From Aneurinibacillus sp. Ricciae_BoGa-3 (GTDB taxonomy: Bacteria > Bacillota > Bacilli > Aneurinibacillales > Aneurinibacillaceae): 64,000 nucleotides of DNA. A program made the translations under genes and the position numbers. Positions 1 through 8,544 of this stretch are shown here, one piece after another (the first letter of the stretch is position 1; each line of letters starts with the position of its first letter). The stretch is from positions 558,001 through 622,000 of the forward strand of contig NZ_CP116888.1 in the NCBI RefSeq assembly GCF_028421645.1, given 5' to 3'. The notes below the pieces were generated by a model. That model searched no databases. It saw nothing but the letters and a program-made list of their open reading frames with translations, and was not told where the DNA came from.

Positions 1-54
1 GCTCCTAATGTTCTAGAGCTATATTTTGGAATTAGCACTCAACTGTCCCTATAA
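1..54 (+). CDS. 3' end of an unidentified upstream gene (possible)
   Basis: Frame 1 is open from the window edge to a TAA at 52-54 and is followed by a strong terminator, as expected for the tail of a gene. Only 17 residues are visible, so no family can be named. Confidence 0.3.
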   Translation, partial: APNVLELYFGISTQLSL

Positions 55-75
55 AAAAGAACAGAGCGATGGCAA

Positions 76-104
76 AGCGAGGTCATAACGACCTCGCTCT
101 TTTA
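76..104 (+). terminator. Rho-independent terminator upstream of the cas operon
   Basis: A 9-bp perfect stem (AGCGAGGTC / GACCTCGCT) with a 5-nt loop is followed by a T run. It separates the upstream transcript from the cas promoter. Confidence 0.85.
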
Positions 105-150
105 TTGTGCCAAAAAACAAATGGGAGAGTGCTTTTTACTGAATTAAGTA

Positions 151-180
151 TTGACTATATGCAATAAAAAGTACTAAAAT
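151..180 (+). promoter_or_regulatory. Promoter of the cas operon
   Basis: TTGACT (151-156) and TAAAAT (175-180) are separated by 18 bp. The cas6 ribosome binding site GGAGG lies downstream at about 199. The sequence around the -35 (TTGACTATA) resembles the TTGACTATAGTCAA family seen at other promoters here, but the right half is not conserved. Confidence 0.7.
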
Positions 181-211
181 GACTTTAGTAGAAAAACGGA
201 GGTAAAACAAT

Positions 212-931
212 ATGCAGTTTTGGGAATTAACCATTCCCGTGATATTAAAACGGGACTTATCACTGAAAGATATGAATGAACAGCTTTCAAAAGTCATCAA
301 TAAAACACTCCTACTGGACGAACGGTTAAAGGAGTTTCATGCGTTAAATACCTTCAAACTGTATGTGTTTTCTGGCTTATATCCCATTAACAAAGAGGGA
401 TACAAAAAGGGCAACATGTATTCGTTTAAATTTCGCTGTATGGACAGAACATTTGCGTTAAAGATAAAAAACCTATTGAAAATGGTTGAGAACGACCTGA
501 TTCAAGTCATCGCTGTTGAATTGGAAAGTAACGCTCACAAACCCATTCAAGCCCTCTATACGCTAACACCTTCCGTCGCTGTCTTTACACCTGAAAACAA
601 AAAACCAAGGCATTGGACAAAAGAAGATTTTTCGTTAGACGAACTTCGTATTCGCATCCATGTTAATGCCAAAAAGAAATATGAATTGTGGACAGGGGAA
701 GAGTTAGAAGCTGATGTTGATTTTGTAGAGCGGATAGAGCAAATCAATCAAAAAGTAATCGTCCTAAATTATAAAAAACCAGGAAAACTTCTTACGAACA
801 AATTTAGAATCCAAGTGAAACAGGATTCGCTATCCCAAAAATTAGCCTTCATGGTCATGGGTTCGGGATTACTGGAAAAGAATTCGCTCGGTCTTGGGTT
901 TTGCACCTATGGTAGACAGAGAGGAGAATGA
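212..931 (+). CDS. cas6: CRISPR repeat endoribonuclease Cas6
   Basis: Cas6 cuts the CRISPR transcript within each repeat to make mature crRNAs. The 239-aa protein has the family layout: an N-terminal ferredoxin-like fold with the conserved His in FHALNTFKLY (about residues 43-52), and a C-terminal glycine-rich loop (GSGLLEKNSLGLGFC) typical of Cas6. It is the first gene of the cas operon, with a GGAGG ribosome binding site. Its stop lies 3 nt before the cas8 start. The repeats downstream fit cleavage at the 3' base of a small ACAT/ATGT stem, leaving an 8-nt ATTTAAAT handle. Confidence 0.9.
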   Translation: MQFWELTIPVILKRDLSLKDMNEQLSKVINKTLLLDERLKEFHALNTFKLYVFSGLYPINKEGYKKGNMYSFKFRCMDRTFALKIKNLLKMVENDLIQVIAVELESNAHKPIQALYTLTPSVAVFTPENKKPRHWTKEDFSLDELRIRIHVNAKKKYELWTGEELEADVDFVERIEQINQKVIVLNYKKPGKLLTNKFRIQVKQDSLSQKLAFMVMGSGLLEKNSLGLGFCTYGRQRGE

Positions 932-934
932 CTG

Positions 935-2662
935 TTGATAGAGATATTTGAAGAAGTGAAAAGGATGTATGAACAGGAAGGGGATAAGTACTTCATTGAT
1001 AAGTATGTGTTAACAGAAGGGATTTATATCCGAATCAACAAAGACTTATCAATTACGGAAGACGATATACTCGTTGTGAAATCCAAGAAAAATGAAGAGT
1101 ATGATTTCGACTTATATCGTTGGTTTCGAGAACGAGATTTCCTTAGCAAAATCATTTACGATGATGCGAATAAATGTATCGATACCAACGAGAAAAAGAT
1201 TCATTCCATCAATCCGTACAGCTTGATTCTAAAACGCATAAATTTGCCTGACAGCATACAGGGATTGGCTAAAAATACGTTAAAAACGGTGGATGATACA
1301 GGCTTATCATCCGAAGCGTTTTTTGAGATTGTCCTAGACCTTCATTTTAAAAAAATGGAGAGTTTGTACGATTGTACAGTGGACTACCAAACCTATAAAG
1401 AACGGCTATCAGAAAAAGCAAAAGAAGCGATTCCCTTGATTTCCAATCTTAATGCCAAAGACAACACTCGTATAAAAATGTTCCTGGACGAAGAGGTGAT
1501 GAACTATCAAGTGTTCTTCAATGAGTATATGAAGGGAAAAGCCTTTGCGGATAAAACTTACAACGAGGATATAGAAGGTCAAATTCAGGGTGTTTTAGGC
1601 TACAACAATTCACTTAACTCCAGAAAGCCCACGCTTTTGATGCGAACTACCTCTTTTCAAGCTCCGTATCGAGTCTCCATTGAAGATGCCATTTTATTTT
1701 ATAAGATGTCCTTAATTATCCATGAAGTAAAGAAAGAAACGACAAAGTTATTTGAAGTAAATGGCGTGGGGGAAGTCCAAAACTATGAAATGATTCGGCG
1801 TGATAAAGGTGGGCTATACCGTGAATTTAATATTTTGCAAGTAAAAGAACCTGCAGACATTTTGGAAGAGGTAGCCCAAACATGGAGAAGTCGAACTGCC
1901 ATTGAGGAAGAAGTGAATCGGACTTTTCTAAAAGGATTGTTGTATGCCGTATACAAAGTAGATGATTCAGGGGATGTATCTGATTTTCTTAAATCCTTTC
2001 AATCACGATTTACGGACATGCATCTGTTTAATGAACTGGTGATGAACCGAACCTTGCTCAAAGGCTACTTTGTTAAACATTACGACGTAGATATCTATGC
2101 TTTTTTTGAAAAAATCCTATCATTCATCATGGTTTATGAAATAGAAAATGCTCCATTTCCATTCTATGGACTTAGAGAAAAATGGGATAAGCAAATGAGC
2201 GTTCTACATTATTTTTCAGGAGGGAAGAAACGTAAGGATATGAGTAAAAGACTGAAACAACTGATTATAGATTCATCAGAAAGACTAAGAAACGAAGAGA
2301 TTTTTGAAGTAGAGGATGATGAAAGTTACTATTTTCTTTTAGGTCAAATTGCTTCCTATCTTGTCAGCCAAAGTCAAACGAAAAATAAGAGCGGGAGAAT
2401 GTTCACTCCGTTCCTTCAATCGAGAAATAGCCAAAAGATAAAAGCAGAAATGCGCAGAGTATATGATTTGTACGCTTATAACCTTCCTGTCTATTCACAA
2501 GCACCCATCAATAAAGCCATCCAAGCGGTGAATGCTTATGCACCTACAAAATCCTTGATGAATAATGAACTGACAGATATGTTGCATGCAGGAATCATTG
2601 GTTCAAATATTTTTTACATGAAAAAAGAAAAACCACAAGAACGAGAAGTGGAGGCAGTATAG
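935..2662 (+). CDS. cas8b: Type I-B Cascade large subunit Cas8b
   Basis: This 575-aa protein sits between cas6 and cas7, the usual place of the large subunit that recognises the PAM and recruits Cas3. The assignment rests mainly on position, size and general resemblance to type I-B large subunits; large subunits are too divergent for motif proof. The start is TTG at 935 with GAGGAG upstream. Cas7 follows after 2 nt, so the genes are tightly coupled. Confidence 0.8.
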   Translation: MIEIFEEVKRMYEQEGDKYFIDKYVLTEGIYIRINKDLSITEDDILVVKSKKNEEYDFDLYRWFRERDFLSKIIYDDANKCIDTNEKKIHSINPYSLILKRINLPDSIQGLAKNTLKTVDDTGLSSEAFFEIVLDLHFKKMESLYDCTVDYQTYKERLSEKAKEAIPLISNLNAKDNTRIKMFLDEEVMNYQVFFNEYMKGKAFADKTYNEDIEGQIQGVLGYNNSLNSRKPTLLMRTTSFQAPYRVSIEDAILFYKMSLIIHEVKKETTKLFEVNGVGEVQNYEMIRRDKGGLYREFNILQVKEPADILEEVAQTWRSRTAIEEEVNRTFLKGLLYAVYKVDDSGDVSDFLKSFQSRFTDMHLFNELVMNRTLLKGYFVKHYDVDIYAFFEKILSFIMVYEIENAPFPFYGLREKWDKQMSVLHYFSGGKKRKDMSKRLKQLIIDSSERLRNEEIFEVEDDESYYFLLGQIASYLVSQSQTKNKSGRMFTPFLQSRNSQKIKAEMRRVYDLYAYNLPVYSQAPINKAIQAVNAYAPTKSLMNNELTDMLHAGIIGSNIFYMKKEKPQEREVEAV

Positions 2663-2664
2663 GG

Positions 2665-3600
2665 ATGAAAAAGTCAAACAAAGTATATGGTGTATTGGGT
2701 ATCGCAAGCTATATGAGCAATTTTAATGCGGATTTCACTGGAAACCCACGTAAATTCGGAGATATGTATTTTGCAAGCAATGTAGCGGGTAAATACCCGA
2801 TTCGAGCTTTCTGGAACAAGTTAGGGGAACGGGTCTTTTTCATTAAAAGTATGAAAGTCGATAAAGAAAAAGCGGTTCCACGTTTAATGGATGAACGGTA
2901 TGAATTTCTCTTTGAAAAGAAACTAAAACCCAAAACATCCAGGGAAATTATCAAAGATTTGTTTTCTTGTGTGGATGTGATGAATTTCGGTGGCACATTT
3001 GCAAGCAAAGAGAACAACATCTCGATTACAGGAGCCGTACAGCTAACAGAAGGAATCAACAAATATGAGCTTACCGAAACGATTCGAGAAGAAATCTTAT
3101 CTCCGTTCGTAAACTCCAATAAAGAGGATTCTGACCAAACTACGTTAGGAAGCCGAAGTATTGTAGACGAGGCCCACTACTTCTACGGATTCAGTGTAAA
3201 TCCTCTAAATTATAAAGAGTTTGAGGACGTGATTGAGGGATTTGAAGGGTATACACAAGAAGCCTTTGACCTTTATAAAGAAGGTTGTCTATACGGTGTA
3301 AATGAATTGCAAAGCATGTCCAAAGTTGGCAGTGAAAATGAATTTGCCCTATTCGTAGAACTAAAAAATCACTCTAGAGTTTCAATGGCAAATCTCCATC
3401 AATATGTGTCCTTTGAAAACAAAGAAAATCAAAGGGTTATAAAGCTAACACGATTAATGGACTACCTAAAAGGTTTTAAAAACCACGTTGCTTCCATCGA
3501 AGTTTATTTTAATCCTTATACGACTTCGATTATCGGAGAGTCCACGGAACTCGACATGCAAACCTTTAGCATTTTGGACAAATCAGTCATTAATCGGTAG
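2665..3600 (+). CDS. cas7: Type I-B Cascade backbone protein Cas7b
   Basis: Cas7 polymerises along the crRNA spacer to form the Cascade backbone. The 311-aa protein begins with the family pattern VYGVLGIASYMSNFNADFTG, followed by FGD and a basic FWNKLGERVFFIKS stretch. This matches Cas7 of Clostridium-type I-B systems. Its start is 2 nt after the cas8 stop, and cas5 follows after an 18-nt gap. Confidence 0.88.
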   Translation: MKKSNKVYGVLGIASYMSNFNADFTGNPRKFGDMYFASNVAGKYPIRAFWNKLGERVFFIKSMKVDKEKAVPRLMDERYEFLFEKKLKPKTSREIIKDLFSCVDVMNFGGTFASKENNISITGAVQLTEGINKYELTETIREEILSPFVNSNKEDSDQTTLGSRSIVDEAHYFYGFSVNPLNYKEFEDVIEGFEGYTQEAFDLYKEGCLYGVNELQSMSKVGSENEFALFVELKNHSRVSMANLHQYVSFENKENQRVIKLTRLMDYLKGFKNHVASIEVYFNPYTTSIIGESTELDMQTFSILDKSVINR

Positions 3601-3618
3601 AAAGGGAATGTATAAGCT

Positions 3619-4341
3619 ATGGAATCCATTAAGTTTACGTTATCAGGTACAGGGGCGACATTTAAACGCCCCTACATAAACACCGTTAATTTATCCTACT
3701 CACATATCCACAAAGTTGCGTTATTCGGTTTATTAGGTGCAATTATCGGTTTAAAGGGACATAGACACAAAGAAAAAGACCAACTGTATCCTGACTTTTA
3801 TACAAAACTAAAAGGTCTGCAGGTGTCGATTGTTCCTTATGGTGATGGTCTTTACTACAAAGATAAAAAGACCTTTACGGAGACAACTGGATTTTTCAAT
3901 CATGGCGATACGCTTATTGTAAAAGAACAATATCTCGTCAACCCGAAATGGGATATTTACCTGGCAAAAGGGAAAACAGAAGACACGCTATTTGAAGAAA
4001 TAAAAAGGTCGCTCCTTAATCGGGAGGCTATCTTTGAACCTTTTTTAGGAAAGAACCATTTTCCTGCTTCAATAGAGCAGGTGGAGATACTTGAAATACC
4101 TGAAGCTGACGATGCCTTGTTCATCCATAGTTTGTTCCCCACAGAGATGTTTGATGTTGAGATAACAGGCGATATTGAACAAGATGAATATGTTTATAAA
4201 GAGTTTATGCCTATGGGATTCACACCCTATTTGAACCATTATCGGGAAGAAGAACTAGCCTGGACTAATTGTATGATTGAAGCAAAAGAATCCGTAAAAG
4301 GCTTATATCAGGACAAAGAAAAAACGCTCTATTTTCTTTGA
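3619..4341 (+). CDS. cas5: Type I-B Cascade subunit Cas5b
   Basis: Cas5 caps the 5' handle of the crRNA. The 240-aa protein has the N-terminal RAMP core (IKFTLSGTGATFKRPY) and the Cas5 hallmark YSHIHKVALFGLLGAIIGL (about residues 28-46). Position after cas7 agrees. The gene is followed by a short mini-array rather than by an immediate cas3 start. Confidence 0.9.
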   Translation: MESIKFTLSGTGATFKRPYINTVNLSYSHIHKVALFGLLGAIIGLKGHRHKEKDQLYPDFYTKLKGLQVSIVPYGDGLYYKDKKTFTETTGFFNHGDTLIVKEQYLVNPKWDIYLAKGKTEDTLFEEIKRSLLNREAIFEPFLGKNHFPASIEQVEILEIPEADDALFIHSLFPTEMFDVEITGDIEQDEYVYKEFMPMGFTPYLNHYREEELAWTNCMIEAKESVKGLYQDKEKTLYFL

Positions 4342-4342
4342 G

Positions 4343-4436
4343 GTTGAGAAAAACAACATAAGATGTATTTAAAAAAATATATACCACGTAACATTAGTTG
4401 ATTATCGAAACCGAATTATTAATTAACATAAGATGT
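4343..4436 (+). CRISPR. Two-repeat mini-array between cas5 and cas3 (one spacer)
   Basis: Repeat copy 1 (about 4343-4374) begins GTTGAG, contains ACATAAGATGT and ends in the handle ATTTAAAA. Copy 2 (about 4407-4436) keeps TTAACATAAGATGT but loses the ATTTAAAT handle and becomes CCGTATGA. The unique sequence between them is about 35-50 nt. The arrangement could yield exactly one crRNA: 5' handle from copy 1, 3' stem from copy 2. Such solitary, half-degenerate units inside cas operons are known as regulatory crRNA-like RNAs (CreA/CreR type). The target here is unknown. Confidence 0.7.
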
Positions 4437-4490
4437 CCGTATGATTTCGAAAAGGTAGGGAAATAGACCAAATGGGAGGTGGAGTTTGAA

Positions 4491-7049
4491 ATGTGGAACA
4501 AACAGAATATGACAGAGCTAGTCCGAGATTTAGACTATCTCTATGCGCATAAAACCGCCACGACAAAAGAGACCCTTTATAAGCATAGCGAAAGAGCCTT
4601 TCAGGTTTTTGAGTATATATCGAACAAAAAGAAAATCGACCAGATGGTAGATAAAATTCTAAACGATTTGGATTTGTCCCAAGGCGATAAAAGAATCGGA
4701 AAGTTAAGCCTTTCAGCAAAACAGTTGATTAAAGACATGTTTGCTAATGTGATTTACCTACACGACATCGGTAAAATCAACCCGTCCTTCCAATACACAA
4801 AGATGGATAATGACCTATCTTCCAAGTTTAGCATTCCGAATGTAACCGCAATGGAGAGCAAGCATTCTTTTTTATCGACCGCTATTTACCTCGACATCTT
4901 CTATCCACTCACAAAGGCAATCAAACACCCATTGGAGCAACGATTTGTTCAGTATCTTTTGTGTTGTTTTTCCTTTGTCATCTATACTCACCATGAAAAC
5001 CTCTATAATCTCGATGAACTTTTTAGTCCTGAAACATTTGAGAAAAAAATAGGGTATCCGTTACGAAATTACGCTTATGAGTTTTTTTACAACCGAGTTT
5101 TTAACATACCTAAAAAACTTTGGGAAATCCCGACAAAAATCAAAAGCCTTCAGATTGGATTTGATGGGATAGCCCTGTGGATTCTAATGAAGTTGCTTCA
5201 TTCTTTGTTGATTTCCAGTGACTTTATTTCCTCTTATCAATTTTTTAATGGGATTGAAGAGGTGGACATAGATTTAGGATTAATAGAAAATTCCTTAGAG
5301 ATTGCAGACATTTATACCAAAAGTGATATTTACCAAGGAATCAAGGCGTATGCGGAAAATAAAACCCATTTTGTTGATGCGCCAATCAACGCTTTGCGAA
5401 GCGAAATGTTTTTGGAAGCAGAGCGAAATTTATTACAACATCAAAACCAATCGATTTTTAACTTGGAGATGCCGACAGGAGCGGGGAAGACCAATAGCTC
5501 GATTAATTTAGCTTTGAAGCTCTTACAATCAGGCGAATACGATAAATTGTTTTACATTTTCCCTTTTAATACACTGGTAGACCAAACGAAAAAGTCTTTT
5601 AAGAAGTTATTTGATACCCATTTTGAGTTTGAATCGGTCAATTCTATTTCTCCTGTATTATCACGTCATTTTGATACGGGTGAAGTGGATTATACCAAGA
5701 CCCTACTGGATAGACAGCTATTCAATTATCCTGCTGTCTTTACGAGTCATGTGAATCTCTTTCGGACATTCTTTGGTATTGGAAGACAGAGCAGTATGCC
5801 TCTTTTCCAATTGTGCAACAGCGTCATTATCTTAGACGAAATCCAGAGTTATCGAAACACCATATGGCGAGAGATGATAGAGTTTATTTATCGGTATTCA
5901 GAGTACCTCAACATCAAAATTATCATCATGTCAGCCACGCTTCCTAATTTGGAAAAATTAATCGGGTTTGATTCCGAAAGATTTGTTCCATTGATAGAGA
6001 ACCCAAGCTTGTATTACCAGCACCCCTTGTTTACAAATCGGGTAGCCATCGACACCTCATTGGCGAAGAGGAAAAGTACCCATAAGCTTCTCATAAAAAA
6101 GGTGAAAGAAGCTGTTGAGGAGCGTAATGCATGTCAAAAGCAAAAGGGGCTTCCTGATTATTCAATGGTGTTGGTGGAATTTATTAAAAAGGAAAGTGCT
6201 AATGTCTTTTATGAGGAGATTTGCCAAAGCAATATCAACTCTGATTGTATGGTCTTAGAGCTTACAGGGGATGATGGGGCATACGAACGGGAGCAGATAC
6301 TTGATATCATCAAAAACAATACCAGTCAAAATATCATTCTTGTGACTACCCAAATCATTGAAGCAGGTGTCGATATTGATATGGATATTGGCTTTAAAGA
6401 TACGGCTTTGCTCGATAATGACGAACAGTTTTTAGGGCGTATTAATCGTTCTTGTTTGAAACAAAACTGTAAGGCTTATTTCTTTAATATGGATAATGAG
6501 AAGGCAATATACCAGGAAGATTTACGCTTGGGTAAAAATCTATCTAACGACCAGTACTATGAGTATCTGGTATCCAAAAACTTTGAACCTTATTATGAGG
6601 AGAACTTCCGTAAGATTCATCTGAAAAACAACGAGTTATCCCGTCAAGGAATGAACAGCTTCTACGCTAATCTTAGAACAATGAAGTTTGAAGACATTTC
6701 AAAACACCTACAATTAATAGAAGACAACTCCTTTCAAATTTTTGTTCCCTATGTACTTAGGAAAGAAGGGAAGAAACAGGATGAAACGATTAAGATAGAT
6801 GGAAAGAAAGTGTGGAGTGATTATGTCTCTCTGATTGAAAACTCTTTGATTGGCTACGCTGAAAAGGCGATAAGTCTGCAGAACATGAGGGAAACACTCA
6901 ATATGTTTACGTATCAGGTCTATGGTTCAGGCATTGCGGGATTGGAACCGATAGGTGGATTATTTTATATTGAAGCTGGTGAACGATTTGTTATAAACAA
7001 TAAATTTAAACGCAAAGAGTTTGAACGAATCTATACCATTTTAAAATGA
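4491..7049 (+). CDS. cas3: CRISPR effector nuclease-helicase Cas3 (HD and DExD/H domains)
   Basis: Cas3 unwinds and degrades target DNA after Cascade binding. Visible parts are an HD nuclease domain with YLHDIG (HD at about residues 91-92) and THHE further on, Walker A MPTGAGKT (about 328), the DEIQ box (about 449), SATLP (about 481), QIIEAGVDID (about 621) and LGRINR. All motifs look intact, so the protein is probably active. A GTG at 4479 is also in frame, but GGGAGGTGG at 4474-4482 is well placed for the ATG at 4491. The gene ends about 50 nt before the main array. Confidence 0.93.
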   Translation: MWNKQNMTELVRDLDYLYAHKTATTKETLYKHSERAFQVFEYISNKKKIDQMVDKILNDLDLSQGDKRIGKLSLSAKQLIKDMFANVIYLHDIGKINPSFQYTKMDNDLSSKFSIPNVTAMESKHSFLSTAIYLDIFYPLTKAIKHPLEQRFVQYLLCCFSFVIYTHHENLYNLDELFSPETFEKKIGYPLRNYAYEFFYNRVFNIPKKLWEIPTKIKSLQIGFDGIALWILMKLLHSLLISSDFISSYQFFNGIEEVDIDLGLIENSLEIADIYTKSDIYQGIKAYAENKTHFVDAPINALRSEMFLEAERNLLQHQNQSIFNLEMPTGAGKTNSSINLALKLLQSGEYDKLFYIFPFNTLVDQTKKSFKKLFDTHFEFESVNSISPVLSRHFDTGEVDYTKTLLDRQLFNYPAVFTSHVNLFRTFFGIGRQSSMPLFQLCNSVIILDEIQSYRNTIWREMIEFIYRYSEYLNIKIIIMSATLPNLEKLIGFDSERFVPLIENPSLYYQHPLFTNRVAIDTSLAKRKSTHKLLIKKVKEAVEERNACQKQKGLPDYSMVLVEFIKKESANVFYEEICQSNINSDCMVLELTGDDGAYEREQILDIIKNNTSQNIILVTTQIIEAGVDIDMDIGFKDTALLDNDEQFLGRINRSCLKQNCKAYFFNMDNEKAIYQEDLRLGKNLSNDQYYEYLVSKNFEPYYEENFRKIHLKNNELSRQGMNSFYANLRTMKFEDISKHLQLIEDNSFQIFVPYVLRKEGKKQDETIKIDGKKVWSDYVSLIENSLIGYAEKAISLQNMRETLNMFTYQVYGSGIAGLEPIGGLFYIEAGERFVINNKFKRKEFERIYTILK

Positions 7050-7100
7050 ATATTTGCAGACCATAAAAAGAAGGAGAAACCCTACAACCCTTGATACGAT

Positions 7101-8187
7101 TACGGTTCTTAACATACTATGTATTTAAACTACAGCAATTTGGTAAATCTATCATCATTCTCGTGAAACCTTAACACATAATGTATTTAAATAGTTAATT
7201 TATTAAATCGTAATATGACCAACAAGGTTCAGCGATAACATAAGATGTATTTAGCCTTAACGATATCCCACTTTGTCTACGTGTGTGGATTGAGAATAAG
7301 CATGTGATGTATTTAAAATAGTGTGTAGGTATAACCTCTTTCCAGGGTCTAAACATAAGATGTATTTAAAAATCATTCAGTTGATTGAGAAATTTTTGAC
7401 CGATTTTCTGTAAACATAAGATGTATTTAAAGAACAGCCCCCTACACGATAAGCATTAGTCCAGCAGTCATCGAAGTGAGAGACTCAACCATAACAAGCA
7501 TTGTATTTAAAAAACTCTGTCAGTACTGCAAGCATCCAATTTTGAATTCTAACATAGAATGTATTTAAATCAAGGAAAACTCACTGAACTTTTAATCGCT
7601 CATAAAAGTACCTTAACATTCAATGTATTTAAATAGGACAAGATTGCTAGTTAAATCCTTTCATGAATGAGTAGCATGTGTATTTAAATATTGCTGTGAG
7701 TCGCAATGTGGCTTGGATAATCTCGTTGAACCATAACATGTGATGTATTTAAAAATCATTCCATTCATTGCGAAGTCTTTGACCGATTTTCTTAGTTGGT
7801 ATTTAAATTAAACATAAGATGTATTTAAGCAACTCTTTGCCATCCATTTGTTCTATTATTTATTTGTCTAGAATCTACCATCTCGACAAGAGTGACCATT
7901 AACATACGATGTATTTAAATCTGTACTTATCCAAAATTGTAATTGTTTGTGGTTGAACCATAACATATGATGTATTTAAATTATTTGTCGCTTGTACCTT
8001 TGATAAGTTCCCATGTTCAACTCTCACGTATACTTGAACCTAAAACATATAAAAACATGATATGTATTTGTTAATCGCTAACAAACCGCCATATTCCTGT
8101 TGGAGCTTAACATGAGATGTATTTAAAGATATGATGCCCAACTTTTTATTCATGTGTCTTAAACTTTAACATGTAATGTATTTAAAT
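7101..8187 (+). CRISPR. Type I-B CRISPR array with about 18 strongly divergent 30-nt repeats
   Basis: Best copies (7952-7981, 7725-7754) give the repeat GTTGAACC, then (A/T)TA, then ACATAAGATGT, then ATTTAAAT. Taking the G of GTATTTAAA as marker, copies occur at 7121, 7183, 7247, 7309, 7362, 7423, 7503, 7561, 7625, 7680, 7745, 7799 (very weak), 7821, 7911, 7972, 8064, 8119 and 8178. Unit lengths run from 53 to about 92 nt, far from the usual constant period. Most copies keep ACAT-NNN-ATGT (4-bp stem, free triloop) and the TATTTAAA end, while the 5' half is often unrecognisable. The 8-nt segment after the stem equals a crRNA 5' handle, so the array reads on the plus strand like the cas genes. 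No clear leader is visible. Confidence 0.88.
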
Positions 8188-8496
8188 AAATATCGAGCAC
8201 CAAGAGGATATGGATGGTTAACCAATCCGAAGAAAGCGGCATATAATCGTGTGTACAACCGAACCACAAAGAAAGCCTGCTATATTGCGACTGCGGTGTA
8301 TGGACATGAAGATGCATGGCAAGTGGAGAAATTGCGACAATATCGGGATAATGCCCTTCGAAAGCATGTCATGGGGCGTGTATTTATCACTTGCTATTAT
8401 TTGATTTCCCCTCATTTGATTTCCTTGTTAAACGATGTGAAACCCGTTAGGTTTCTAACAAGAAGCCTATTGGACAGATTTATCAATAAGCTATAA
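8176..8496 (+). CDS. CFI-box type small protein, 5' end lost in the array (probably truncated)
   Basis: The 106-residue frame contains CYIATAVYG and a following LRQYRDN...G stretch, a pattern I associate with CFI-box proteins of Firmicutes with unknown function. Its first codons, ATG TAT TTA AAT, are the end of the last CRISPR repeat, and there is no ribosome binding site. The true N-terminus therefore seems replaced or overrun by the array. It may be a remnant that is no longer translated. Confidence 0.55.
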   Translation: MYLNKYRAPRGYGWLTNPKKAAYNRVYNRTTKKACYIATAVYGHEDAWQVEKLRQYRDNALRKHVMGRVFITCYYLISPHLISLLNDVKPVRFLTRSLLDRFINKL

Positions 8497-8544
8497 AAAA
8501 AGAAGGGTTTTACTCTTATGTGGAGTAGAACTCTTCTCTTTTTG

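Noticed and set aside
7101-8187. Repeats interpreted as replication iterons
   Set aside because: The spacing is irregular, there is no rep gene, the cas operon is directly upstream, and a stem plus 8-nt handle geometry fits crRNA processing.
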